Assembly: GCA_022560025.1 (NCBI GenBank)
Contig: JAFISE010000003.1
Location: 65,262 to 129,261, forward strand
DNA length: 64,000 bases
Direction of reading: 5' to 3'
DNA from: Stagonosporopsis chrysanthemi
Taxonomy: Eukaryota > Ascomycota > Dothideomycetes > Pleosporales > Didymellaceae
Below are positions 10,301-20,357 of the stretch, one piece after another. The notes under the pieces were generated by a model. The model did not search any database. It had not been told where the DNA came from and saw only the letters and a program-made list of their open reading frames with translations. The position numbers were made by a program, and so were the translations under genes. How positions within the stretch are numbered: position 1 is the stretch's first letter; the number at the start of each line of letters is the position of its first letter.

Positions 10301-11338
10301 ATGGAGCACTACGCACCGCACCCCAGCTCCCAATTCGAGGGATTCTACTCCAAATTCGACTTCGAGAGCGGCGCCCACATCGCCCTAATTATCTGCTCCA
10401 TACCCCAAGCCAAAAACCGCCCGCACATGGTATCTTTTACCTACTATCCCAAATCCGGCAGCCCGATATTCCAGCGTGAAGAATTCGTAAAAACTATCGA
10501 GCGAAACGTTACAGACGCGAAAACCAATGCTTTTGAATTAAGAATCCCAGGGATGGGCTACATGGCCTGCCACGCCGACGGGACAACTTCATATAGACTG
10601 AACGCGCCGGATTGGAGTTTCGAAGCGGACAGTACCGCTGTGACGCAGTGGCGGACCGACAAAAACACGCCTGAAGGTTGGATGATCAACCTCCCGCTGC
10701 CGCTGCACTGGCACGTGCACAGCACCTGTTCGCCGTGCACATTCAAACTCAACATTTCTCCTCTCGGCGCCTCGCACCCTGAAGTAGAGCGTCAAGGAAA
10801 GGGCCATGTGCATCAGGAGAAGAACTGGGCAAACAGCTTCCCGGACGCGCATATGTGGGTGCAAGCCTTCAACGTGGATGAGATGAAGGGCGTGTGTCTG
10901 GCCGGCGGCAAGATTTTGGGACAGACGGCGTACATGCTCGGGTACCGGTCGGACGACTTGGTGTTAGACTTTGTGCCACCTTTCTCGGTGTCGTATCTCA
11001 ACATGCCGTTTCTCAGCCCGTTCATGAGCGTGGATATCGATTGGGAGAGCCGGACTTTCAGCATCTCGGTGTCGGATTATGTCAATAAGCTCGAGTTGAA
11101 GGCGCAGGCGCCGAAGGAGCCGGGCTGGTTTGGCCTAGCGAGTCCGTTCCCGGATGGCCACAGAGCGAATTTCTGCCGGGAGAGTTTTATTGCGACGATA
11201 GATGTCAAAATCTACGGAAGCGAAGGCTGGATGCCATGGCATGCGTGGAAGCTTATCAAGGAAGACAGGTTCGAAAACGCGAGTTTGGAGTTTGCGGGTG
11301 GATACTACCCCGAGAGAGGGGAATCAAAGAAAGAGTAA
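10301..11338 (+). CDS. Tocopherol-cyclase-like domain protein
   Basis: An intronless frame of 345 residues from the ATG in context GCAACCATGG. An in-frame ATG at 10253 has a poorer context. It opens with FEGFYSKFDFESGAHIALIICSI and later shows EKNWANSFPDAHMWVQAFNV, matching the HGxFEGWYFK... and KNW(G/A)xSFPxxxxWxQ signatures of plant and cyanobacterial tocopherol cyclase (VTE1-type lipocalin-like fold). There is no signal peptide or clear membrane segment. Fungi are not known to make tocopherol, so the assignment is to the fold and not to the reaction. It could bind or cyclise another lipophilic substrate. Its neighbours, an agmatinase and a sugar transporter, give no pathway clue. Confidence 0.78.
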   Translation: MEHYAPHPSSQFEGFYSKFDFESGAHIALIICSIPQAKNRPHMVSFTYYPKSGSPIFQREEFVKTIERNVTDAKTNAFELRIPGMGYMACHADGTTSYRLNAPDWSFEADSTAVTQWRTDKNTPEGWMINLPLPLHWHVHSTCSPCTFKLNISPLGASHPEVERQGKGHVHQEKNWANSFPDAHMWVQAFNVDEMKGVCLAGGKILGQTAYMLGYRSDDLVLDFVPPFSVSYLNMPFLSPFMSVDIDWESRTFSISVSDYVNKLELKAQAPKEPGWFGLASPFPDGHRANFCRESFIATIDVKIYGSEGWMPWHAWKLIKEDRFENASLEFAGGYYPERGESKKE

Positions 11339-11568
11339 GTGGTATTAAAATGAGACTCAACAGAACAGCTAGTGCACAATTAACCAACAAGTTAATCTGG
11401 ACGGGCCCTTCTGCAGGTTGTCGCCGCTATGGATGTCTATCTTTCTTTTCACACTCCTCTACTAGATACTTCAACTCTCAAAGATGAAGATTGCCCAGTT
11501 CGATCCACACATGTTGTGCTAAATGACACCAAAAAAGCGATGCAGTATGAGGTACAATCTTTCCGTGT

Positions 11569-13267
11569 TTAGATCTTATACTCCTTGAACTGCCTTGTCT
11601 TAACGTTCCTTTCGAACATGATGTCCAACTCCTCATACGTTCGACCCTTCATCTCTGGCACCCGGAAAAACCACCAGAATAGACAGGGAATCGACAGACC
11701 GCCAAAGAAGAACCCTAACTTCCCTCCAAGATTCGCTTCGTCTGGGTTGATAAGGTAAGGGATAGCAACGGTCATGACGATGCCCACAAGAGCTTGCACT
11801 GCAGTAGCTACGGCGATGGTCTTTGAGCGCACACGCGTGGCGCTAACCTCGCAGAAAATAGCGAAAGCCACAGGGCCAACGCTCCAGTTGTAGACCGAGT
11901 TCCATAACAAGAGCCTACTAGTGTTAGCTTGCCTAAATCCGGTCAATGGCTGGTCAAGGCATCACTTACATTGTTGACTTGGCCCACACAGCTCCTTGCG
12001 TTGGTACGCAGTCTAAAATGCCGACTAGAAACATGATGATAGTAAGAACAGATAGGCCGGCACCAAATAGTACCCGCCTGCCAAACTTTTGCATCAGATA
12101 CCACGAGAGTAGGACGCTCACCCAGCCGAGGGCCATAAAGCCAATGCCCATGGCTGTGTGAAGTCAATAGTCAGTGGGATGTTGCTAGAAAGTGATGGTA
12201 GAACTTACAGTACGCCTGATCTGTATCCAGACCAGCAAGACTAAAGAAATATGTCCCATAGTTGATCAAATACACACCGCACAGAACCTGCGTCGTGTAC
12301 ACACCAATCGCAATCTCTGTTCGTCGCCAATTAATCTTCTTGAAAACGTCATAGTAAGTGCTGCCTGCTTCCATGTCTCTTTCCAGTGTATCCGTTTCCA
12401 CAATCTGCGCCAAAGCAGCCTTAACATTGACCTTTTCGCTTGACAGCTTCTTCAGCGCGTTTTCTGCATCCTCAAAACGACCCTGTCTGACCAGCCAGAA
12501 CGGCGACTCGGGCGCAAACCACATTCCAGGGATGATAATTAGGCACCAAAACCACTGTAGCGAGAAAGGAATCGAATACGCCCAGTGACTGTCTATGTGC
12601 TGAGTCGCGGCCGTAACTCCGTTACCCAATAGCTGCCCTGTAACAAAGCAGAGATTGACATAACTCGTGCTCACACTCCTGAGGGCAAGAGGGCTGACTT
12701 CAGATGCGTAAGCTGGTGCAATGACTACAAAGGCTCCGAGTACAAGCCCAGCTAGAAGTTCACCGGCGAGAAGAACTGGTAGTGAGCGGGCAAAGAACTG
12801 AATGAACACCAGTCCTGCGACAGCAAACACACACGCGTTGAAAGTCTTCTTACGCCCAAACCATTCCATAGGATAGCCTGCTGCGAGCGCGCCCACAACC
12901 TGGCCGATGGGGTTGCCCATACCAAGGCCAGTCTGCCAGGCAGCAGAGATGATGTACCCGTCTTCGAACGCGTAGCCAAATTGTTTCTGGAAAGCAGGCA
13001 TGGCATACAAGTTGCCGAGAAGCTGAGGGTCGAATGCTATCATCGCGGTCAGGTCATGTGACGTATCGACCAGGGAGGACAAGTACCGAGCATTACAACT
13101 CCAAGACTGAAATACATCGACCAGCCTATTGCTTTCGGGTAGAGCTTCACAGCTTGCATAAAGGTAAGATTGTGTTCGACTTCGATAGCTTCGCGGATCT
13201 CTTCTGCTGCGATAGAGAGCTTGCGCATCGTAACAGGCGTTTCGACGTCTTTGCCTGAAGCAGCCAT
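11569..13267 (-). CDS. MFS sugar transporter, maltose/alpha-glucoside permease type
   Basis: Four exons, 13267-13087, 13036-12209, 12153-11970 and 11917-11569, with introns of 50, 55 and 52 bp, give 513 residues. Joins restore VVML-AFDPQLLGNLYAMPAF, DQAY-SMGIGFMALGW and WAKST-I/M-LLLWN. Family hallmarks are present: GRKKTFN after helix 2, PESPFWLVRQGR before the central loop, FGRR after helix 8 and VPEMKGRTYEELDIMFE at the C terminus. These identify a proton-coupled sugar transporter close to fungal maltose permeases. The last acceptor is ambiguous (AG at 11918-11919 or 11915-11916, three bases apart). The start could also be an in-frame ATG at 13351 or 13363. I chose 13267 because the upstream stretch looks like a pyrimidine-rich leader. 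Confidence 0.9.
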
Positions 13268-13870
13268 AGTGGAATAATCAAAGCTTGAAGAAGCCGAAGT
13301 CTCAAGCAAAGCCAGGTGAGGAGCTTGTAAAGCTTGGTGCGAGCTCGGCATCTTATGTATCATGCAAGAGCGTCCGCAAGGGATTGATCGTCGTTATCAG
13401 TTGATTAGGCGCGCCCCTCTTCACCCCATGTTACAGATAGGTGCGGGGCAGGGAATGTACAAACACCAGCACGGGTTTGGCAACGTTTCCGGATAACGAG
13501 TCGCGAAGGAGCGGTCTTATCTGCGATGGTGTTGACAGACAAGGCAAGGCTAGAAGGTGCCGGTTCCTAGAGTGTTGTCCGAAGGGTGCTAGCCGAGGTG
13601 AGCAACGAGAAAGGTTAGAGGCAACGCGCTTGGACGAAGAGCATCTGAGATAGAAATCTAAACCATGACAACAGTAGATAGAATTTGGAACGCATTCAAT
13701 AAAAGTCCAACCCAATGCCGTTGTCCCAGCAAACGCCATGTATGTGCAACGCCAGTCGCTTGGTCGTACAACGATGAAATTGTTCATCTTCAAATCCCAC
13801 GCTGAAGTCGCAGGTCGAAAAATCTTTGTGCTCGATTTACTATCTTATCAGCCTTCGGCTGTCGGTAATG
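13268..13870. other. Intergenic
   Basis: The promoter of the sugar transporter. A 120-codon minus-strand frame (13431-13793) has no recognisable domain and is not called. Confidence 0.4.
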
Positions 13871-14053
13871 CTAAGTTGACATACATACCTTCGTGCACAT
13901 CTCGCATCTAGTCTCCACCTTCACAGTCGCCATTATAATTCCTTCGTGTCCGCGACCACACTTTTGTTGGATCATTTGACCTTTAGGGCAGAGTTTCTGC
14001 AAGATACATTCTGTGTGGCCGCACTTGTGTGAGTAGGCGTGGTAGTAGCACAT
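13871..14053 (-). CDS. Small Cys/His-rich hypothetical protein
   Basis: A 60-codon frame beginning MCYYHAYSHKCGHTEC and continuing through KLCPKGQ, KCGRGHEG and CEMCTKVC. It has eight or more Cys and several His in spaced pairs, a composition that suggests metal binding and is unlikely in random sequence. Short fungal proteins opening MCYY/MCYH with CGH motifs are familiar to me as uncharacterised Pezizomycotina genes. No function is known. The reading could extend through an intron after the final CTKV, where a GTATGT donor lies at the 3' end, so the C terminus shown may be intronic. Confidence 0.5.
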   Translation of the reverse strand: MCYYHAYSHKCGHTECILQKLCPKGQMIQQKCGRGHEGIIMATVKVETRCEMCTKVCMST

Positions 14054-17000
14054 TGCGGTTGCAGTAGCGACGCACTCGGTCTTGCTAGGATCAAGGTGGA
14101 TAACGAGAGGAATAGCGTCCTGTGTAGGTGGCGAGAGTGGAATCTAAGGAAGAAAAGGTCGCTGAAGTCTGATATGTCCCGTGGGTGCTGAGTGTGATGG
14201 GGTCAGATGCCCAGCACGAAAGCGAATATTGATGATGAGCCAAAGCAGAGTGCAAATGAGTTTGGGTACTGAAACCATAAAACCGACTGCTGATAGCCAT
14301 TGCAGTCTTACGAACTGGGCTATATACTTGTCGCTCTGAGTATTCGCCGTACCACGATGGTCGTGTATTACCCAAATTAGGCGTAATTGTTGACTCGCCC
14401 GTAGTAAAGCAAATGTACCCATAACTTTTCTGAACGTGTGACACCAAAGCAATGGACAATCCGTAAAGGCAAATGTCGAATGCAACAAGCGAAGCCATAC
14501 TGCAAACTGTAACTGTAACAAGCTCTTTGAGGGTTCCACAGTGTGCGTGTCAGAAGGCGTCATTTCGGATTCGATGTGAATACTTGCTCTTATCACCAAG
14601 GATAGCGACCTGGGTGGTTTGGTATGCCTGTGCAGCAATACGTTAATTCAGATGGAAGCCCTTCCTGGTATCGTCTAGCAGTGTGACGTTGAACCACGAA
14701 GCGGTGATAAGGGTGTTTGGTTTCTCCAGTGACACAAATGCGCGTCTACTCGGGTACCTGACTACAATCTTGTTGCGGATTCATTGTGCTACCAACTTTT
14801 CCGAGTCGTTGGTTTGAGCAAGTTACGGATGCGGTTTGCTTGCTCTGCTGGGTCCAAGTCATTACGGATGTGCTGATGTTTCCGTCCTTGGAATGACCTT
14901 ACCGTCGGCACGCTGCAGCCTAGGCCCACGCATCTCTCGGCAGGCAACACAGCCCACGATCTGGCAACGGCTAGCTGTCTCGTAGACCAGGTCTCTCTAA
15001 CCTCAAGTTCGTAAAGACTGATGACTGCGCATCATCATGCGCTCCGAAATGTGGCCACATGTCACCCAGGGCCAAATCTTACCTGGTAGGCAGGCTTCAC
15101 CTGCCGATCGCAAAGGCAACAACCAGTCTCTCTTACCTGTGCTGGTCGTACAGTTTGTTCCTTCAAATCTGCTATGTAATCGGTGGTATATCCTATGCAC
15201 GGACTGGCAACTCGGCAGCTACCGGAGGCTCATGTGGCTGTGCGATGCTGGTATCCAAGTTCGTGCGGTGGCGCCTGTATGCAGAGTAGATCTTGAGGAG
15301 GCTGGGTTGGTGACGAACGGTGGTGATCGAGTCACTACGGCGCTGGCCAGCATTTTCGTAAATACTGGCCAATCACAGCAGATCCTCACCGCTACTTTTG
15401 GTGCACCTACCAACGTAGTGAGTGTGGAAGGCCTACGGGTGACGAAACCATTGCTCAAGGACTTCGGTATGGGGTATTCCCTGCCATACCAGCCTTGATT
15501 GATGGAATGACAAGCACAAACAAGAACAAACGAGTCAGTCTGCTCCTAGATGACGCCGGCGCAAGCAGTGACGTCCGAAAGGCGCAGAAGAAGCGCTTCG
15601 CTGTGGGTTGCAAGATCTTAGGGCTGTCGACATGGCCCAGAGCTGTCGCCTTCAACCCGAGGCATCGTCAGCTGGAATCTTGGGGGCCCACCGTGGCGTA
15701 GGGCGGTGCTGAAGCTCAAGATGGGAACAGCTGCAATGTGTGCTGGCCTTCTCTCGCTGATGAACTGCGTTGTCGGTCAAGGAGTTGCCCGAAACATGCT
15801 GATATGACATGCGCCACTCCGTAATGCTCTGCGACGTGCGCTGGCACCGGTTCGCTGTTGCGATGAGCCTTGAGGCGTGCGCGTTGGTGAGGCAGACAGC
15901 CCTGCAAACGCACGTTGGCATGGCGCAGAAAAGAAGCGGCGACTTCTCGTTGCTCCGGACGATGGCGATTCGACAGTTCTTGTCGTCCGTGCCAGCTGTC
16001 AAGATGCGAACTATAATCGGTATGGAGACGATGCAGGAGACGGGTGTAGTTAGCGGAGGATTTGGACAACGCATCACTCGCCACTGCAGGTTGACGCAGA
16101 GCTGCACCTGCATACCCACAGGACCGGGCTCGAATTGCGGGTTGATACTATCAGCGACATCCACAGCATCCGCCTCGCCATTTTCCGCCCTCCTACAGTT
16201 GTTGTCGTGGTTGCAGTCGCAGACACTGCTGCCGTTCGCTCGTCCCTCCTCAACTCAGGTGGAAGGCGCCCCGCACCCATCCTCGCGCAAATCTGGAGTG
16301 TGTGCGGCCCATCTCGTCTCGGACCGCCCCAAGACAACTGCATTGACCTCCGCTACACCGCCCAGGAGAGCTGTCGCAGCTTTAACAACGTCGCGTCACC
16401 TCGCGCGCGGGGGAATTGGAGCTGGAATTCGCGATGCGCTGTTTCCAGCCACCCTGCATCTGCCTCTCCTTGCCTGACGACAGCTAGCCCATCCGCACCC
16501 AAAGTTCCCGCGTCGCCTCATTCAACAGGCGCTGTAATTGGTCCATCTCTTAGCCCGGTCATCAAATGAGAGTAGGGCTTTGGTCCTAAGCAACGACGTC
16601 GTCTCGACTTGTCCTTTTAGAGGTGTCTCGATAACTGTGGGCTCAGTTGGCCTTTTCCAAGCCTAATGCGCTGACACCTTTCAGGCGCATACCCAACGTG
16701 TTCTTGAATTCACCCTGCCTTCAACATCCATTGTTATACAATACCTCCGCCGCCCCAGACTTGGCTTTGTCACAACATCTGTACATTATATCGTCATAAT
16801 ATCTATCATCATTGCCCAATACAGCAATTCTCCGGGCGGCGCCTATTCGACTGGACCATTCCATCAGCAAATCTCCGATTGCCCACATCACGAGAGCCGC
16901 AATTCACTGGGCGCAACCCCACGCACGGTCACGCCCTTCGGCTCTCGAAACACATCAATTGGCCAGCAGTCGTTGCTGAGATTCAAGCCTCTATTTTTTT

Positions 17001-17287
17001 GGGCGGAAACATTGCAAGGCGCCATCGGTCAGCTCGGGCCGGGCTGCTCTGTGTCTGTTGACAAGATACAGCGCAACGGTCCGGGTTGGCTGTGATTCAG
17101 GGTGAGTGAAGGCCATTTCTACTAGCGACCATCATCGTACCAGCAAGCACCTTGATCCTTTGACCACAAAGAGCGGTACTGCAAAACCCCTACAACCTCC
17201 AACTCTTTTTCATCAATATCCCTTCGTCACGAAATAACCGTAAGCAAGTGTCAAGCTCACAATCACGACAGTTCGACACTACAGAAA
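14054..17287. other. Gene-poor 3.2 kb stretch
   Basis: Only short open frames in competing phases occur here, for example minus-strand 15652-16164 and 15716-16084 against plus-strand 15809-16477. None has a domain, consistent frame preference or splice support. The right end (about 16700-17287) is the promoter and leader of the 14-3-3-like gene. It holds an AT-rich block near 16780-16830 and a GGTGAGTG donor-like sequence at 17100 that could mark a 5' UTR intron. No repeat array or transposon is seen. Confidence 0.4.
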
Positions 17288-18985
17288 ATGGCGTCACTAG
17301 ATTTCGACCAGAAATTTCTTGGGCGCATAGCCAAGCAGACGGAAGACTCCAACCCGTACCTTTCAGGCGCACTCTATCAGATACTTGGTCTCTCGATCCT
17401 CCTTTCACGGAAGCTCATCCGCGCAAGGAAGCTTCGCAAACTGGATACGAGCAGAGACACGCCATCGCTAGCATCTTATCAGCACATACTATGGATGTCG
17501 AGAGAAGGTCTGTCTATATTGGAGCTGTGCGTGCTACCGTACGCGCAAGACAACCAGCATGGACCAGAATGCAGGGTGCTCAGTGTTAAACTGCGCGCAA
17601 GCTTCTACCACATCTTCTGTCTCTTCCACAACCAGCCACCTGTCACCATGACGAACATGGAATCAGCCGAGTCAAGAGCACACGGTGCATCGTTATCGCC
17701 ACGGTCTGTTAATAATCGTAAGACCGATCATGGCTTGCCACCTCCTTTGAAGCGCAACGGTGAGCAACCAGCGCTTCGTGAACCTATTGATTCAATCGTT
17801 TCAGAAACCTCGTTCGTTACAAACCCGTATGCAGCAGGTGGACCAGTTGGGACGCCTTCCCCAGGACCACCAATTAATGCACCGCCTGGACTCAATCCTG
17901 TGCCCATACCACAGCCGTCGTCATTTCTCTTACCGCCTTTGAACTTCGTACCGCTGGCTACTGGGTACTTTACTACGGCAACTCAGTATGCCATGTCATA
18001 CCTCCCTGGGTCGCACCCTCTTCGGCTGTCTGTAGCCCTAGAGCATAGCGCGTTCCTATGGGACTGCGTGCATGACCATAGCGAATCACGACGTATCGCA
18101 CGCCGTGCCATCAAAGATGTGTATCGCGCACAAGAAGCAATGGAGGACAGCGAATTCGAGGATGCTGCCGAGCTTGTTGCAGTCCTGGGCCGCATGATGA
18201 AGCGCAAGAGCTTCGAGACCACGCCGCGAATGGGCGGTGTGGCGAGTCCGGAGCCGGTTGCACAAAGTGGTGCTCAGATTCATAACGATTACAGCGAAGG
18301 TGATACAGCCCGTGGGTTTCCCGTAACCGCCCCACTTCAATTCTCTCAGAACCCCAGAAGAGCTGCCGATGGTCCCCCGATAACCGTCTCTGCTCCACAA
18401 AGCCCGCCGAAAGACCCTGCGCGCAGCAGAGCCAACAGCACTTCGACGAAGCATCAACCGACTGGCGGTTACGGAAATACCCCACGTCTGGACACGAATC
18501 GATTGTCCGAAGGCAGCCAGGAAACAACACCGCGCACGAAGCATATCAGTATGGACAGTGGGGGTAGTATGACGCCAAGAGCATCGCAAGGGAAAGCTGG
18601 TCGTTTGCCTGCGACACCTTCGACTGTTCGCAGTGTTCACCAACGCGCTGGTAGTGGTGGCTCACACAAGACAAGTCCGCAAATCAGAAACTCTCCTCCA
18701 ATACCAGAGAGCGCCGCTGTCACAGCTACCTACGAGAGTATGAGAACCTCGCCAGCTGACCGTCAATCGCCGCCATTACGACGTTCTCCCCGATCATCTC
18801 CGAATCTTGATGCCCGCAACAGGGCACCGAGCCGACTCGTAGTGGCGGGAAAGGAGAAGGCCAGAAAGATGGATGTCCAGTGGCTTCCGAATGGAGAAGC
18901 AGATATTCGGTTCCTACCACCCTCCGCAAACTCCACGCCCGTGGATACTCGCCCGCCGATACAAGAAGCATTACGACTGCTCTGA
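17288..18985 (+). CDS. Divergent 14-3-3-like domain protein with disordered C-terminal tail
   Basis: A single-exon frame of 565 residues. Residues about 1-120 are helical (QKFLGRIAKQTEDSNPYLSG; KLRASFYHIFCLFHNQPP). After a Pro/Ser-rich insert (about 121-215) helices resume with ATGYFTTATQYA and GSHPLRLSVALEHSAFLWDC, then RRAIKDVYRAQ and EFEDAAELVAVLGRMM. The last part parallels the HPIRLGLALNFSVF and QLLRDN helices of canonical 14-3-3 proteins, so I assign the 14-3-3 superfamily fold with an insertion. From about 300 on the chain is Ser/Pro/Thr-rich and predicted disordered, with many SP sites. Canonical 14-3-3 proteins bind phosphoserine. Whether this one does is unknown, because the basic pocket residues cannot be aligned confidently by eye. 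Confidence 0.82.
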   Translation: MASLDFDQKFLGRIAKQTEDSNPYLSGALYQILGLSILLSRKLIRARKLRKLDTSRDTPSLASYQHILWMSREGLSILELCVLPYAQDNQHGPECRVLSVKLRASFYHIFCLFHNQPPVTMTNMESAESRAHGASLSPRSVNNRKTDHGLPPPLKRNGEQPALREPIDSIVSETSFVTNPYAAGGPVGTPSPGPPINAPPGLNPVPIPQPSSFLLPPLNFVPLATGYFTTATQYAMSYLPGSHPLRLSVALEHSAFLWDCVHDHSESRRIARRAIKDVYRAQEAMEDSEFEDAAELVAVLGRMMKRKSFETTPRMGGVASPEPVAQSGAQIHNDYSEGDTARGFPVTAPLQFSQNPRRAADGPPITVSAPQSPPKDPARSRANSTSTKHQPTGGYGNTPRLDTNRLSEGSQETTPRTKHISMDSGGSMTPRASQGKAGRLPATPSTVRSVHQRAGSGGSHKTSPQIRNSPPIPESAAVTATYESMRTSPADRQSPPLRRSPRSSPNLDARNRAPSRLVVAGKEKARKMDVQWLPNGEADIRFLPPSANSTPVDTRPPIQEALRLL

Positions 18986-19431
18986 ACGTCACTCACATAC
19001 CCTCACAACTTGAACACACATCGTTTGCGACTGGGCCATAGCTACCACTCAACTCGCAATACCTAGTGGTTTTTAGACACAGCGCATACTATACCTATAC
19101 TGTTTGCATTGTACAATACGCAACAGGGCTTCGAGGATGTTTGCCCCTGGACTTTCTTACATGCAGCTCAATAATCGTTTTGAAGAGGCATTTCAAATTT
19201 GTTATTTCTCGGCGCATTTGGGTGGACGAATGCATTTCTGATTGATTTTTTTTTCAGAGATACCATTTCAGGTGGACGGTTTTGCTTAAAAACATTTCAC
19301 CCACTACGTGAGGGGTTCAAACAATTAATGCACATTTCTGGGTGACCTCCCGCAATGTTCGTGCCTCCGATCCCCATCACTAAATACAAGACCCTGAACA
19401 GTCATCTCACACCTCAAGACAATCCACTTAC
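18986..19431. other. Intergenic, convergent 3' ends
   Basis: Two genes converge here. It contains an AT-rich run including TTTTTTTTT near 19249. No gene is seen. Confidence 0.4.
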
Positions 19432-20124
19432 TCAAACTTCCCGCACCCGATCATCCGCTCTCAATCCCTCCGAGAGAATTGCATAGAACGTCGCAAGATC
19501 AAGCCGGTTCTGTACCATTACATGAACCCCAGCCAGCCAGTCCTCATAGGGTACACGATCTCGCACTGATAACAATGCTCGGCCAATTACCCGCCTTCTC
19601 TCCGCGCTATCCACATGCTGGGATGAGCTTAGTAAGGCCTGGATAGGAGGAGGGGAAGGCGTGGGCGGGGTCTCGCTTGCCCGATGCCCAGGGGTAGTGC
19701 GTGAGGTACTGGCTTCAGGAGGAGAGGGTGAGGCAGAGTCCGACTCTTGGACAAGAGCGAAGGGACGAATGTTGGCTCTTGCTATATCTTGGGTTGTTAG
19801 GATAGCTCGGTCTAAGGCTCCCAATAGCCCATCCACTCGGGCGAAATCAATCTCTGGTGCGGGTGCTGAGGGATTCGGCGAAGCTGGGCGACTGCAGGTA
19901 CGCATGAGATCTTGCTCCGGGATGTCCCATATCTTCTGTATGCTGGGTGGGCAGGTAGCTGCGATCCTCTTTTCCCAGTCGCGGAATGTTGGGCAGAGAT
20001 CATAAGGACGTCTCTTCTTGTCGAGTGCCTCGAGTGCCGCTTCGGTTGCGCGAGATGTAAGGATGGTGGGCGTGGGAGCGAGACTGGAGGGGCCTTGGTA
20101 TTCGTTTCTGGTGCGGGTTCCCAT
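19432..20124 (-). CDS. Hypothetical protein
   Basis: An uninterrupted frame of 230 residues. The N-terminal third looks folded (ALEALDKKRRPYDLCPTFRDWEKRIAA), the middle is Pro/Ser-rich and low in complexity, and the C-terminal 60 residues are helical (ERRRVIGRALLSVRDR, DWLAGVHVMVQNRLDL). No family is recognised and no signal peptide or membrane segment is present. The composition and length make it a better gene candidate than surrounding frames. There is no independent support. Confidence 0.55.
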   Translation of the reverse strand: MGTRTRNEYQGPSSLAPTPTILTSRATEAALEALDKKRRPYDLCPTFRDWEKRIAATCPPSIQKIWDIPEQDLMRTCSRPASPNPSAPAPEIDFARVDGLLGALDRAILTTQDIARANIRPFALVQESDSASPSPPEASTSRTTPGHRASETPPTPSPPPIQALLSSSQHVDSAERRRVIGRALLSVRDRVPYEDWLAGVHVMVQNRLDLATFYAILSEGLRADDRVREV

Positions 20125-20357
20125 TGCGAAGATGAGGGTGGGTTTGTGAAGAGGTAATGGTTTGAATATTCAATCTAGCGCCTTGGAATGTACTGTGTAG
20201 ATAATCGTTTCAACGTAGAGTATGTTACATATAAATTATGTCAAATATAAAGTATTTTAGTAAGGCATTTAAGTTCGGGTGGAGTTGAGCTGTACCAAAG
20301 TTGACGGCTCTTGGCAGTGAATATTAATTATTCGCGAATAGCCATTCGACAAAGTAA

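Noticed and set aside
8740..13267. Agmatinase, cyclase-like protein and sugar transporter as a biosynthetic cluster
   Set aside because: No backbone synthase, tailoring enzyme set or local regulator. Adjacency alone is not enough.
15652..16477. Overlapping frames on both strands (15652-16164, 15716-16084, 15809-16477)
   Set aside because: Competing frames without domain similarity. No frame is clearly favoured by composition and no credible introns link them.
18086..18643. 185-codon minus-strand frame
   Set aside because: Antisense of the 14-3-3-like gene tail. Arg/Ser/Thr composition is a reflection of that coding strand.
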